In this document: piece after piece, positions 37,092 to 50,600 of the stretch
Layout: the number at the start of each line of letters is the position of its first letter
How positions within the stretch are numbered: the stretch's first letter is position 1
Source: Fratercula arctica
Taxonomy: Eukaryota; Chordata; Aves; Charadriiformes; Alcidae
Length of the DNA: 64,000 nt
Direction: 5' to 3'
Assembly (NCBI GenBank): GCA_947846985.1
Contig: CANTUZ010000001.1
Span: forward strand, 110,687,757-110,751,756
Made by a program: the position numbers and the translations under genes
The notes under the pieces: model-generated
The model's database searches: none
The model's input: only the letters and a program-made list of their open reading frames with translations
What the model was told of the DNA's origin: nothing

Positions 37092-38921
37092 CCATGTACA
37101 TGAAGAGCAATTGTTCTGATGTCTAGATGTTGACATTCACATTTTACAGTGTGTTATGCCATGCTCAGTTAAGCTCCAGTTCTGTGATGCTCTGCATATG
37201 GCTGGATTGCTTCATTCAGACAGACTGCAGTGAAGTCAGCCAGCTCACAATAAATTCTAAAATTGGGGCAAAAGTGAAGAACATTAAACTGGCGAATAAG
37301 CATGATAACATGTTTATTTTTGCAAAAGCAAATCCACAAAATGTTGCTGTCTGGGGTAGCACAGGCTGGGATCAGGACATAAATGTACACTATGGCAAAA
37401 GAGCACTGCATGTACTGCACGGTTTTCTAGATTTTTGTTCTTTCTTTGCAAAAATATTTGTTGGCTGTAAAATATCTTGCTCTCTTTCCTGGTGAGCACT
37501 TCTGAAATGCAAGGAGAGACACTTATCGCAGTTTGATATTGGTTTGTACACAGAAGTAAAAAAAAAAACCATTTTACCAGGCAGTATAAAGCATCTTAAC
37601 TATTAGCCGTCACCAAATAACAATCTACTGTTTGTGATACGTTTAATATCTTGGGAAAATTAGGGAAGTTTTGTGACTGTATTCTGCTTAATCCCAGTTA
37701 AGTCCCTTAACTATTAATTATACTTTATTTGTAGGCTAGTTGCCATCTTCATGACTCTAGCATTTCAGTTGCTGGAGTCTGGTCTTCATTGAGCCTTCTC
37801 TGATTTTTTAAGAAAATTGAACTAAGATCTTGTTCATATAGGGGCACAGCAAAGAAAGAGGAGAAAGGAAAATAGGTATTTTCCAGGAACACTCTTGACT
37901 AGACACCTCAGCTTTGTGTCTCTGAAACTTATTCTCCACATCTAACATTTCTCAGTGGTGTTATAATTTTGTTAATAGAGTAACTGTGCCATAAAAATGG
38001 CTCAGAAAGATTGAATTAGGTAGATAAACAACAGACTAGAAATATTCTCAATCTGAAGAATAAAATTTGAAAATTATAGTCTGAATTAAAAAAAAAAGCA
38101 TAATTAGTTATCCACTTGCCTGCTGACCTCTTAATGACTGTGCTGCTAACTACCGGTCTGGAGAGTCACTACCTTCCTTGTAGCCTCAGACTTTGACAAG
38201 AAAATATTTTCCTTGTCGGCAGTGTGGATGCTTTTAATTGACACACACAGAGGAAAAAAGCAGAGGAGGGGAAAGGAAACGCAAAAATGTGGCAATAATG
38301 AAGCAAATAGTGATGCCTATATTAGCCTAATAATTCTGGTCACTAATTTCCTAATATAGAGTCATACTGAAGAGTAAGTAGTAAATCCTAACATATCCAC
38401 CAATGGTTTTTAGTTAGTATGATTTATGACATACTACAAAAAATTAAAATCCATTAAGAAGTTCTTTTTCTAAAATGTTAATCTTTGCTTAGTTCTCTGG
38501 ATAGCAAGAAAGTGTAATGTCAGCTTAAAAAAGCCTGGAGCAGGAAGTGAGAAAGGGATGAAAAATAGTAGCACCCTCAATTGAAGAATGGTTTTATATA
38601 TGACTACTTTACATCCTCTGTTTGAAAGGTAAGGGAATTTAATTCTGTTCCTTATGCGTATGAAAAATGTATTTTAAGGGAGACCTTTAGGAAGCTCTAT
38701 TTTAATACTGTTAAAACTTTAACTTTGTGTGAAACAGCCGGGAATGTTGATCTTGAAATTTGCTTTAGGAAGGTGCAGCGTTTTCTAAGAAAACTAGTCT
38801 CAAAGTAGGAAGAAATTGATTCTGTAATGATGCCCTTTTACTACTACTTTGTTTCTGTTATATTAAATGGTTGACGTAGATATAATCATTCAACCTGATG
38901 TTGTTGCAGCAGAATGAAAAT

Positions 38922-38945
38922 TGATCAATATATCATTATTGATCA
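38922..38945. repeat. 9-bp inverted repeat containing two TTGATCA-like sites
   Basis: TGATCAATA at 38922-38930 pairs with TATTGATCA at 38937-38945 across the loop TATCAT. The left arm is also part of the palindrome TTGATCAA. Confidence 0.8.
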
Positions 38946-39589
38946 GTTTCTTTCTGATTGGCTTAGCAAATCGGTGTGCTATTTCTAGACTCACACAGGC
39001 AATCTAGCCTATCCAGAGTTAATCTAAATAAATGCTTGCGTCTACTAATACACAAGATTACAAAGCAAGTAGATTGTATAAAAATGAGCTGAACAATAAC
39101 ATAATTGCACATGTATGTATATCAAAGTATTTAATATGTGCTTAAAATTAAGCATGAAATTCAAATCCTACTTAAATCTAGACATGAAATAAAAATACTT
39201 TGCTTAGTCACAGTCATAGTAGTCCAATAACCTCCCTGTTCAATTCAATTTATGCAAAGCCTTTTAAAAATTACGGTTTCTAGGAACCATACATTATAAC
39301 CCTGAGTATTTCAGTATTTTCCAGTTGAATTCATGTAGGTGCTTTATTAATAAAGCTCTTAAAATAGATTGAAATATTTTACAGCATTATAAAAAGGCAT
39401 GTTGCAACGCGTGCATTTAGCACAATCCAATGAATTACTATTAGACCCACTTTTTGCCTATTTTTGATGTATTCTGTACATACTTTGTGAACCACATTCA
39501 ATAAATGTTTTTGATTCTGACTACATTCTCAGTTACATTAGGAGCCTTATTTGCCTCCTTTACATGAAGCAGTCTGGTTTAGGGTTTCT

Positions 39590-39607
39590 CCCCCCCACCC
39601 CCACCCC
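39590..39607 (-). other. Minus-strand G-quadruplex candidate
   Basis: Runs of C7, C5 and C4 separated by single A bases give, on the minus strand, four G-runs of three or more with one-base loops (G7 supplies two). It is a short and isolated motif. Confidence 0.6.
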
Positions 39608-40831
39608 AATTTTAGTAAAATGATTTTTAATAACCAATTAATCAAGATGCTAACCAGCAAACCGTGATAAATTCATCAGCTCAGAGTGCTTTCAACATCC
39701 AATTCTGAATCTCTAGTGGATAACATGCTGAAAATCTAGTTATTTTATCAATTGCATGTCTTTCCCAAAATGGTTTCTGTGTGGAATGACATCTGATTAA
39801 GAAACTGTGTCACAGCACAACTCTTTTTCTCCTTGGTTCTTTTTAGCATATATCCAGCGGCATAGAAACGCATGGGAGGAAGGGTCAAGTAACATTTGTG
39901 TAGCTCAACCTGAGAGGTTAGATTATGCTTCCACTGCTCAGGCATCATATGTTTGAACTAGCGTAATTACAACATTATCCCATTATGTCAACAAAAAGAG
40001 GTGTCTCAAGCTGATTATCTTGCTGCTCCATCGTTACCTTACTTCATGTCATTTACTTTTCCCCAGTAAAGTGTTTTAAAGAGAAGTAAATTGATTATCA
40101 GTTTTTCACTTGCATACACCTTAGATTTTAGCAAGTGTATGCTGATTTTATGTTAGGAATTATTTTGGAATAAGAAGGGGGAGTTAAAGATTGTACCCTA
40201 AGGACTGATCCTTTTGGCTTCAGGCATAGCTGAGAATTGTTCTGTGTAAAGAAGACTGTAGCAAAACCAGATTCTTTAGGCCAATCCAAAAAGGAATTTA
40301 TAGCCACTTTGTGAGCGCTTAGTCTCTTGGACACAGACATCATAACCTACTGAGACACTCCAATCACTCTCCTTTAAGAAAAGCCAATGAATGCCAAGGT
40401 TATGCTTCAATGTATGCACCGGGAGCTTCCCAACCCCTGGTTTCCTCAGTCAGATGGATAACTGCTCTTGCAGACCTGACGGCCTGATTCGCACACATTT
40501 TTCAAAGAGGGGAGATGAAATCATTGAATCAACCAGTGTTTAATAATCAATATTCAAAAATCGTACATGACAAGCAGCATTGTGAAGGAGCAGACAAAGT
40601 TACGGTTTCCCCTGAGGATTGCTTCCTCTCTTAGATTCTTCTTTGCCTCCAAATCATCCCAACAGCGTTTCACCTCATCTTCCTGATGATGAGTGTTACT
40701 TCTTTTAGCCCATTCATTGACACATGTGCCATCATGAATGACAAAAGTAAAAGAGAGTAAAAGTAACTGTAAATCAGGTTGATAATACCGTAAAATATGG
40801 TTAGAGAAAAGCTAGCTAGGAGAAAAGGGAG

Positions 40832-40862
40832 GTGCATCTTTAAGAGAGTTGTGCATCTTTAA
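40832..40862. repeat. 12-bp direct repeat, 19-bp period
   Basis: GTGCATCTTTAA occurs at 40832-40843 and again at 40851-40862, separated by GAGAGTT. Confidence 0.85.
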
Positions 40863-43800
40863 TAAAATATTCCAGCCAATTGAATGCAGGTAAACCCCAG
40901 GAAATTATGAAGAACCTGGGATACATCTGTACTTTGTGAACTAACATAAACGACAGTCAGCTTGTGCCCAGCTTATTACTGGGCCTGAGGGTAAAAAGAG
41001 GTTGCAGCTTTGTAATCTTAAATTTCCAGTCTCAAGAATTTGGAAGTCAGGACTTGAGCATTATAGCCTAATGAGACTGCTCTGAAAGCTCAAATTATTC
41101 TTAAGATGAATTTTGTTGCTTTCTAATTTTCTTTCTCACTCCTGAGCTTTTAGGGTCTATCCAACTCATTTTTACAAAAGGAAAAACACTTAAAACAAAA
41201 TCCAAGACTTTTGCTAATTGCAAATTACAACCTCATGAATCTTCCTGAATAGTATAAAAAACACTGTGGGATTCACAGTAAAACCAGAGAACATTCGTCA
41301 TTACACTTTATATACAATTGTGAGGAAGACTTGTCAGCCATAATAAAAACACAAAGATGACCAGCTGAGTTTAGAGCTAAACAGCTTTTCACCAACAAAG
41401 TAGAAATGAGAATTCCACAAGGGACCAGTGAGAGCACAACTGGCCACCAGTTGCCGGGCACCAAAATCTTGGATGTCATCAAAGTTTCCCATGCAGCATT
41501 ATCTTCTTTGCTCATGCAAAGTGTCTGCTGAAATCACTGAGAGTCTTAAGCATAAATTGTGGATTTATATCTGTTATAGTTGTCATATATGGTAAGCTAG
41601 TCATGTTTTATATTGCACCACCTTTTTGAAGAAATACATTCTTGGACATTCTCAGTTATTCCCTGGGAGCTGCTTAATATTATCTATTTCTTCTGTCTTG
41701 CCCTTCTTCAGCAGCTGTTCCTTACCACGTGTAAAAGGCCAGATGAAACAGCAACAAGAGAACTGTGAAGTATGCACCTTTTTACAGGGGCCATAGCTGG
41801 AGGCAGATGATCCCTGCCAGTTGCGCCCACATACAAGAAACTTTCTTGGTGCTGGCCATCTTGCAAAGTGACACAACTCTGTGAGCTGTTGTTCAAGTTG
41901 CCCCTTACAGAAATGATGATTAATCAGAACAAAGTAGAAGTGATGGAGCTAAAGGGGCCAGGAAGCTGGGCTAGATTTAGACTGGGTGATTTTGCTTGCC
42001 ACCAGGCATTGCTACCTGCGTCTGATAAGCGGCAACAATAATGCTGAAAGATAATGTGGGGGCTTCCCTGGGAGTGCGAAGAGGATGCCTTACAGCTTCC
42101 ACATTTTGTGGTAGGAAATACTAGGTAGCAGGCATGATCAGACCTGTAGCATAGCAATTTCTTTGTAATTCTCACTTTAATAAAAAGAAAGTATTTTCTT
42201 TAGATGGAAAATACAGAACAGGGCTATTTTATATAATAGTGAGTAGTGAATAATTATATGCTGAATTCAAGACCAGTTCTTCTCCAACTTGTATTGTTGC
42301 AGCATCTCCAGCAAGGTGGAATTAACTTGCTTAAAGATACGACACTGCAGTGAGAGTTACGTGAATCATGGATTTCTAATGTGGTGACTGAAGAGCAAAA
42401 ATTGAAGGAAAAAAAGTAATTTTAAGTTGAATAAAAAAATAATATGTATTTTCCTGCTTCCACTTTGAGTCAGATGAAATCTTTGGAGTTTGAGATTGTT
42501 TATACAAAATTTAGCAAAATTTGATTTCAATATATGAAACTATTTTTTTTCTACATAACAGAAAATATTTTTATTTTTATATTAATTTTGTTTCTTCTTT
42601 TTTTTTTTTGTTTGCAAAAGCTATTTTCTAAATTTCCCCTTGTGTGTTAAGTGTTTTTACTTAAAAGTCAAGTGAGAACTGAAAAAGCCCCTAAATTTCA
42701 GTTAAGGTGTTCATTTTTAATTGCACAAATTCATATTAGTCTGAGTCAGAGTGAAGACGAGCAGATTGTGGAAGCTTGACAACCACATCCTAAAAGGATT
42801 CTGCAGAGTTTGGAAGTACATAGCGAAAATCAGAAGTTCATTCTAGAAACCCACTTAAATGTATGTGTCTCTTCGCGTCTCTTTTCCTGAGTGCCCAGAT
42901 TGAATGGGATATTATCATTGGAGCAATGCAAAATCATGAATGCTCATCCATCACAGCAGCTAGAAATACCTGCTGAAATCCAGCTCAAAATCTGGCTTTT
43001 TTTTTTTTTTCCTTTTATTCCATAAATGAATTTGTAAATCAATGTTTAGCTAATAACCTCTCATTACTACTACAAGCTTATCATTTCAGTTTGTGAATGC
43101 CATTTCATGGTAAATAGGGCTATTTTTTTCTGATATTATAACAGTCATCTGCGCAATAGAATAGCCATTTACTCAATAGCATTCTGCAGAAACAGAATTC
43201 TACAGTTTCTGCAGTATATTTTTTTTTAATGGACGTTTTCTTGAAATCCTTACTTCTGATGGTGAAAGCTGACTTAGATCAGAAACTCACCCTCTTCAGG
43301 ATTATTGTCAATAACGTGAAGATGTAATTTGAGTGATAATGAAAGAACATTTTATTGAAAATCTCCAGAGAGTCTGTTTCACAAGATATAATTGGAGAGG
43401 GGCTAAGAGCCTCCTGCACCAATTTCCAAACTAAGCATCTCAACCATCAAGATGTGTATATTTTAAAACCACCTAGGGGAAAGAAAAAAAAAGTAATATA
43501 ATCAATAACAATATAAGATTAGAATACAGCTATGCTGAAATGGGGACACGGAGGGGACTGGAGAAGAACGCTAAAACTGATGCAATTTGTACACTGAAAT
43601 TTTGTTTGTCAATGTATTCTTAACCTTCCTTTTCATCCATATCTTTGAAACTGCTGGGCCAGAGCTTCAAGTGTTGCAAATTGTGCAGCTGCACGGACTA
43701 GCTACATTTACAGTGATAGAAGACATTGCAACTTTTATTTATATATATTTTTTTTTATTTTTTGATAGACAAAGCTCCAAACAGTTTGTTGGTAGAGTGT

Positions 43801-46800
43801 GAGCTTTGCTTTCTAACGCTTCTGTTTCAGGATATACTGAGAATGCCAAAAATCTCCCTCCCTCTTCTGTGTCTCTAAAATCACGTCTGGAAATCTAAAT
43901 GTGTGTTTGGAACAACTACCATACCTTGCCAGTATATTTGCAAAGAATTTATGACACCAGAGTTGCAAGATTTTATTTGGTTTTATGTTTCCTGCTAGCG
44001 TTTAATTCTTTAACATTTAGACCTAAATGATTAGAGATTTATTTGTTTCAGACGTGGCTTCATTTCCTTCTTGATTAGTGCTTTGGTCACAAAAGCTAAA
44101 GCAGGAGCTCCTCATTAAGGAAGACAACAGATTACTGGTTCTTTACTGCAAGGGAATTTTGTGGGTGGAATCTGCTGGCCCAAAATAATTCAAATCAATT
44201 GACCCTTAGTCCCATTTCTTTCATTTAATCAAAACTTTTGTGAAGGAGTAGAAAGATTGGTATTTGAGAGTAAAGAGTCATTTGAATTCCATTTGACTGC
44301 TGATTTGTCACCTTTTTTTGGCACTGATGAAAAGCTCTTGATTATTTTTAAAAACCATGTCAAAGGTACTGAGAGATATTTTTTATCCAGTATCTTAATT
44401 TAATATATTAATAATAATTAAATTTTTATGCTTGATCTTCATTTTACAAAACCTATGCTCCTTACAAATCTTCTTCTAACACAGACTGAATATAAATGAA
44501 TACTCATACTGCAAGCTTAGTGCAATTTAGAACCATCACCAACTTTCTAAATGCTGAGAAGAATATTGTATTATTTGTCTTGGACAAACAAACCAGATTT
44601 TTATAGTTAGGAATGTGTTCCGTTAGAACAGGAATTAACTATGATTTTCTTTTGGGCCCATTAGCTTCGTTAGCAGGGTCACCATTTTCATAGTTTTAAA
44701 AGGGTGCAAGAACCGGTGAGGAATGGTTTGCTTGTGCGCTATGAAAATGATTTTTGTACTCATGCAATTTTCTTTCTCACGGCTTTCCTGCTCCCTTCTA
44801 TCCTGTTAATTTTTCTCTAAAAAAAAATCGCTTTCTTCTGGTTTCAGCTATACTATCTTTGGGTTTTTAGGCTTAAAATAAATACTTTACTTGTAAATAC
44901 AAACTTTCATGTAAGCAAAACCAAAAACACTCTAAACTATTGTAGCTGATAATAGGGGAAGGATTTTGGTGTATGTTGTTAGAAAATAGGCTTACGATCT
45001 CCTTTGCTTCAAAGACTGAAAACACAGAAAATTATTTCTTTTAAAAACCTTCAGTCAGTTTCTTTCTATCTGAAACTTGCCTTTTTTTTCACTCTGCTTG
45101 CCTGTAGAAGGAGGTGAATGATTAAAATTGATATTCCTAAATCATACTAAGACAAGCTGAGCACTAAATCCAAATGTAATGGTGGTGATATTTCTGAATT
45201 TCTGTTTAGGCACTGAGAAATAACTTGTAGCATAGGTGCTTGGCACTTAACAGCTTGAGAACCACCCTGCTGCTGAGCAAAGCTGCAGAAAATACACATG
45301 GTCCTAATAACCTCACTTTGTGCTGCCACTTTTACATAATATTTAAAAATTCATTTTCATCTTATCTATTATATGGTGGTGTTAGTCTTGTAATATTCAC
45401 TATTGAAAATGTGTGCATGGTGTAAAGTTATGCATTTCATTGTGGGGGGCTATGTGTGTTGTTGGGTTTTTCTCATTTTTTCTTTTTTAACTGAAATGTT
45501 TAATGACTATAGAATATTAACACTGGCATAAAATTAACCAAAAGCAGTTTGCCAGTGAGAGATACAACATTAGCCAAATACTTAAAACAGACCCTGCTTA
45601 GCTTCAGCAGGGCTTGTTCGCTTTAGTTCAGCTTTGATCTTACTGGACCTTAACAGGTTCTCTAATGAGCCACAATCCAGATAAATCAACTGCAGATTAC
45701 AGAGCAGTGGTTGTAATTTGAGAATCATTGGTTTAAATCCTTTTCCTATCAAATGGAAAGCATTACATTAATGTGAAATCTCAATGACCAAACTTTAGTA
45801 TGGGGAGAAAGAAAAGGAAGAAAAAAATTACAGTTGTCTTATCATTTCCCTTACATCCACCATGCTAAACCATATCTGGAAATACCTGAACATCATTTCC
45901 AGTTTGTTGTGTCAGATATGCCAAAACTCAAAACTTTCATAATGGTGGTGTTTCTACAAAGAGTTTGGTTTTTAACAGGGCCGAGTTTCAGCAAAATGCT
46001 AGGTAATATGAGAGAGTTTTTGTTTTCCCTTTGTTTCAAAATGTTGTTTTTCTGCAACAAAATGATTGGTCATATATTGTGCTCTGAAAGCAGACAAATG
46101 CTCACCTACCTGAGCTGCTAAATAGAGAATTGGCAGACATGACCCTGGCAAAGCTTCATACATGAGCAAATTCTGGAATAATCATACTGCTCTTTAGAGG
46201 GGTAACATCCTCCTTTATTCAGTCATCCTACATTATGCACAGATGATCTATGCACCCTTTGGGTCTTAAGATACTTAAATCTACGAGCTGCTCACCCTGT
46301 TCCTTTCCTCCTTTGTGGAAAAGAATGCATGAGGGCATCCTAGACCTCCATAGCCCATTTTTCTAAGCTAGATATCACAGGTAGGCATGTATTTTATACC
46401 AGAGTGTATAACAGGACTGCTAGAGCTGAGTGCCCAGTACGGCTGAAGGAAGTTATAGTGGTATTTTCCTACTAAGATATAACCAGAAACATGTATGAGA
46501 GAAGGCTGTGATTAAGGCAGCCACATCAAATCTTCCTATCTCTGCATATACACATGCATATTTATACACAAACACAAATATTTATATGGTTTAGTCATAA
46601 ACCTGTGTGGCAAGTAACCATCACCACAGAGAAAGATCCATTATGATCTCGACTAATTTTGGTTTTTGACAATTGGATTTTTTTTCAGAGTAGTTGGATT
46701 GCATGCAAAATGCTTTCCTCTTTGCTTCTATAGTATGCCCATAGCACATGAGCACTTGCTGAAATGGATGAATGAACTCATTTTGAGTTTTTGTCATTTC

Positions 46801-49199
46801 AGAGGGAATGTTTAAATCCTGTCACTGGATATGTGAATTAGCTGTCCAGTTTCCTCAGGCTTTCCATACTCAGTAAAGAGCGTATGGAAAAAAGTAAGTC
46901 AAAACCTTCTCCGAATCGTCCTGCAGACGAAGTTGTGGCTTGATTGTTTTCCTTTTGTGATTAGGATTTTGGAGGCTAAATAATTAATGTAGTAAGCTGA
47001 AAAGGTAACTAATAATGGTGAGAAGATTGCCCCTTTTTTCATCCCCTCCACTGAAGAATTCCTCCATAAGGTCAAATAAGCTTTTAAACATTCAGATTAT
47101 TTTCATATCTTAGGCTTTCAACTCACCCCTCCCCACCCCCATTCTTTTATTGTTGATTCTTCAGATTTTTAAATATTTGACTTCTCTTATGAATGCCAGT
47201 ATTTGTTACTACAGAGACACTTTATTTCCCACTGCTATCCCACTCCTTACTTGGTCATAAAGCTGTTCATCACAGTGAGACATTGTCAGGACATTGTGAC
47301 AGACTATAGCATGGGGACGGAGGTAAAATCCCAACTTTTAAGTAAGCATGTTAAGACTGACAAAAGAGACACAGGAAGAGCTTTCAACAGAAACAAAACC
47401 AAAAAAATCCAAACCTGAATAGAATGGGGTAGGAGGAGAATGACAGGCTGTGATTGCCTTAGCTTTTTATTTCTGTGTAAATTTCAGTGATTGATGGTAC
47501 TCTTCAAAAGATGTCATTGGGATTTTTTTGGTTTTCCCACAAGAAATGATTGATAAATAAGTTGAAGGCGTGTTCTCAGAATGAAATGTCATTGCTGCTA
47601 TTCTTTTAATTATTACAAACTGATACCATTATGCAATAAATTGTTTCCACATTCTATAGTGAATATTTTCTCTCTTAAGAGTCTCTCTTTAGAGATGTAG
47701 CAAGTAAGGTCAGATGCCTCTTAACAGAAATAGAAATGAAAAGCACTACCTCATTGATTTCTCCTACACTTCCAAAAATGAGATCTTTTTTTTTCCTCTC
47801 TGCCTCATCATAATGATTCCAGATAAGCACCTACATAATAATAGACTAGTATGGAGAGGTATAATGCTTCATTTCAATGATATTCTATAGTAAGTTTATC
47901 GTAGATTCAATTCGCTGCTATGAGATGTGGCTGCAGTTGCTGAGAGGAGCTCTCAATGAAAGAATTCATCTGTGCATGGAAGACAGTGAACTAAATTCAT
48001 CCCTGCTGTAAATCGTCTGACCTTATTGGAACTGCCTCAGAAAAAAAAAAATTGTCCCACTCCATTTATCCATCACTCTACAGAAGGACGCCTTTCATAA
48101 AAGTTATTTTCCTCTTTGTTGCTCTGCTACTTACATATTTCACTCTTTGAGTAGCAAAAGTGAATGATAAAGATGAATATTTGGTGCCCTACTTCTTTTA
48201 CAAAGAAGTTCTTATGCAAAGAAATATAACTCTGAACATTTCACTCTAATTGACTTGTGAGACGAAGTGTAAGCTTTCCTGTAGAGACTGTAAGATATGG
48301 GACTAAAAGCAAAACTTGACAAAAATATTAGTTTAGAAAAGTGCTTCCACAAATATAATAGAAACTGTGTTTACATAGCCATTCTGCTATTCAAGCTGTT
48401 GAACTTTTAATAAATAACTGCTCCTCACAACGTCACTGTCAATGAGGAAAAGTTATTGTTCCATGACTAGTGACATGTGAACAGATTTAATGAATAGTAT
48501 GAACTGAGATAGGCATCAAATCATCCGCTGAAAGAGGAGCTCTCATTTAAAATAAAATGTACATCCTACTAAAAGAAGTCTTTTTGCCAATAAATCAGAT
48601 GCATTTCTTGAATTATGGTTTTGATAGTTTGCAGATCATCTTCGACAGGCCAAGTTTTAAGAGGATTTTTCACTCCTTACACAAACCAAGTTAGCTAGGA
48701 GTTAAACTTGCAGGGCAATATTTGGTGGTGAGTAGGACAATGGTAATTGTTCCTACTTACCGTGTTCTTAGTAATAACACTGAAAAATAGAATGGACTCA
48801 GAGGTCAAGAGTGTACTGAAGTGTATGGCAAAGTGGTAAAATTCAAATTACTCCCTCAGAAGTTTTAATATAGGTCCATGTTACATTTCGAAGTATCATA
48901 ATACTGTGTACATCTCTCTAAATTGAGCCTACTTGTATCTATTATAAATAATTACTTTGCATGAGAAAATCTAAAAACTCAGATCCAGGATTGTGTTTGT
49001 TTCTTAAAGTAATGGCAGTTAAGAACATTTTATTCACTTTGAAATTCTACCCTTACATAGTATTCCCCTCTGATACACTATTTTATACTTACAGAAATTT
49101 GTCAATCATGAAGCACTTAAAAACCGCCAGAGTAACAGGAAAAGACAGCAAGTGGCATTTAAAACATACTTATTGCCTGAATGCTACGTAAGGAGAAAG

Positions 49200-49450
49200 T
49201 TTAATTAGTATTGTGTAGTTCGGATTAGCGTTACATTGACAGCACACTGATTACGGACTGAGAAAGCGCGCTCAGTTTTGCTTCAGCACCCAGCCAGCCT
49301 GACTCCTGCTTGTTGCACAGCATAGAGCAGAAATCCACTCATTAGCAATATTTCAATCTGACACTTTCTATTCTAATGGATTGAACCCATCCTATTGTTT
49401 AGCAAATACATCATTGAAAATTAACCGCCTAAATCAGCAATTACATTTTC
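49200..49450. promoter_or_regulatory. Possible conserved regulatory patch
   Basis: This segment keeps several CpG dinucleotides in AT-rich surroundings (ttcggattagcgttac, ttacggac, and the palindrome AGCGCGCT at 49265-49272) beside ATTA/TAAT cores. CpG loss is the norm in methylated vertebrate DNA, so retention hints at constraint. The evidence is compositional only. Confidence 0.22.
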
Positions 49451-50479
49451 AACTGCAGATAATAATCTCTCTAATATCCAGATAAGATTTCCCATTTTTT
49501 CCCCTCCTCCCTGACATTCTCTGTATTTTATCCTGTAGAGGGTGCAGTACACAAGAGTTTAGGTGTGTGTTCAAGGCAAACGTGCACATTAGATGTGAGA
49601 AATCTGTGTGGGATGTTATATAACCAAATGTGATTGATGTGGCAGTGACCTTTTTCATGTACAGCTCTGGTACTGAACATGTTTGCTCTTTCTGTGAATC
49701 TGAATTCAGCACCAGCTGCTAGAAAACCTACTGGAAAATCTGTTGCATGGAAGTTCAAGGTGAAGGAACTAGGGCTCCGTAAGGCGAAGCCTTTGCGAAT
49801 AAGCTCACCTTAAGGTGAATAACTCCACCCATGTTAAATGGGGCTTTTTGACTGGTTTTCATAAAATATGTATTCAAATGCTTTGCTGAAGCATAGCCTA
49901 TATGGCTTCCTTCTTGTGAAGGCAGGCTCTACTGAAGACGTAAAAATCTGATCTGGCACTGGAGTCTCAGATGATCGTGTGATTCATAGATGTGGTGATT
50001 CGGTGTTTTTGACTGCAAGTTAAAAGAAAAAGAAGTAAGATGCCATATGAGTTGAAATCATCAGAGAAACAATGATTTCTATGACAAGTGAACCTTGTCC
50101 TGCTTGTCCAAGCTTAAGGGAATGGAGGCAGTTATTCCATCTTTAGAAGGTCTGAATCCTTTTGTTATCCAGCTGGAGAGCAAAAGAAATATAGGAAAGC
50201 TGGCTGAGGTGAGCTGAGCGGTAAATGTATTTTGAATGATGATGCCATCTAAATGACAACACACACTTTTGCTAAAGAAATAGTTTCATCTTTAGAAATC
50301 TCATGGTAAAATAAACTTTATATCAGACCATGTTTGTGATTTTTGTATGATAGGAGAAAATCTAAACGGTCCTACTGCAAATATTTTAACTGGTAATAGT
50401 CCAGAAGTGACAGAAGTTACTAAAAAAATTCTAGTACTATAACGTTTGCTGGAGTACTTAGTGGTGTTTGAGTGCTGTA

Positions 50480-50600
50480 TCAAAGCGGGAACATATCGCA
50501 TCAGCGCATCCGGGGTATCATTGGATGAGTGGGGTGGAATATATTGAAATGTTGATCATGTCGCACATTAGCGAGCTGTGTATTGACGAGGAGCTTCCAT
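50480..50600. promoter_or_regulatory. CpG-retaining patch, possible regulatory element
   Basis: Seven CpG dinucleotides fall within about 110 bases (aaagcggg, atcgcatcagcgcatccggg, gtcgcac, agcgagc, gacgag), whereas the flanks hold almost none. There is no open frame of note. This could be an unmethylated or conserved enhancer. It is not long or GC-rich enough to be a CpG-island promoter. Confidence 0.3.

Larger units (their letters stand above)
37092..50479. other. AT-rich non-coding stretch
   Basis: No gene is supported over these 13 kb. A stop-poor segment at 37127-37572 carries four overlapping open frames on both strands (up to 122 codons), which argues for composition or constraint, not a gene. 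Other content: a C-rich tract (39590-39607), a 12-bp direct repeat (40832-40862), a 9-bp inverted repeat (38922-38945) and T runs near 42599 and 42998. A CpG-containing patch lies near 49200-49450. Confidence 0.6.

Noticed and set aside
37127..37495. 122-codon plus-strand frame as a gene
   Set aside because: It is overlapped by three minus-strand frames, has no recognisable domain and lacks exon boundaries. Kept only as a stop-poor segment.
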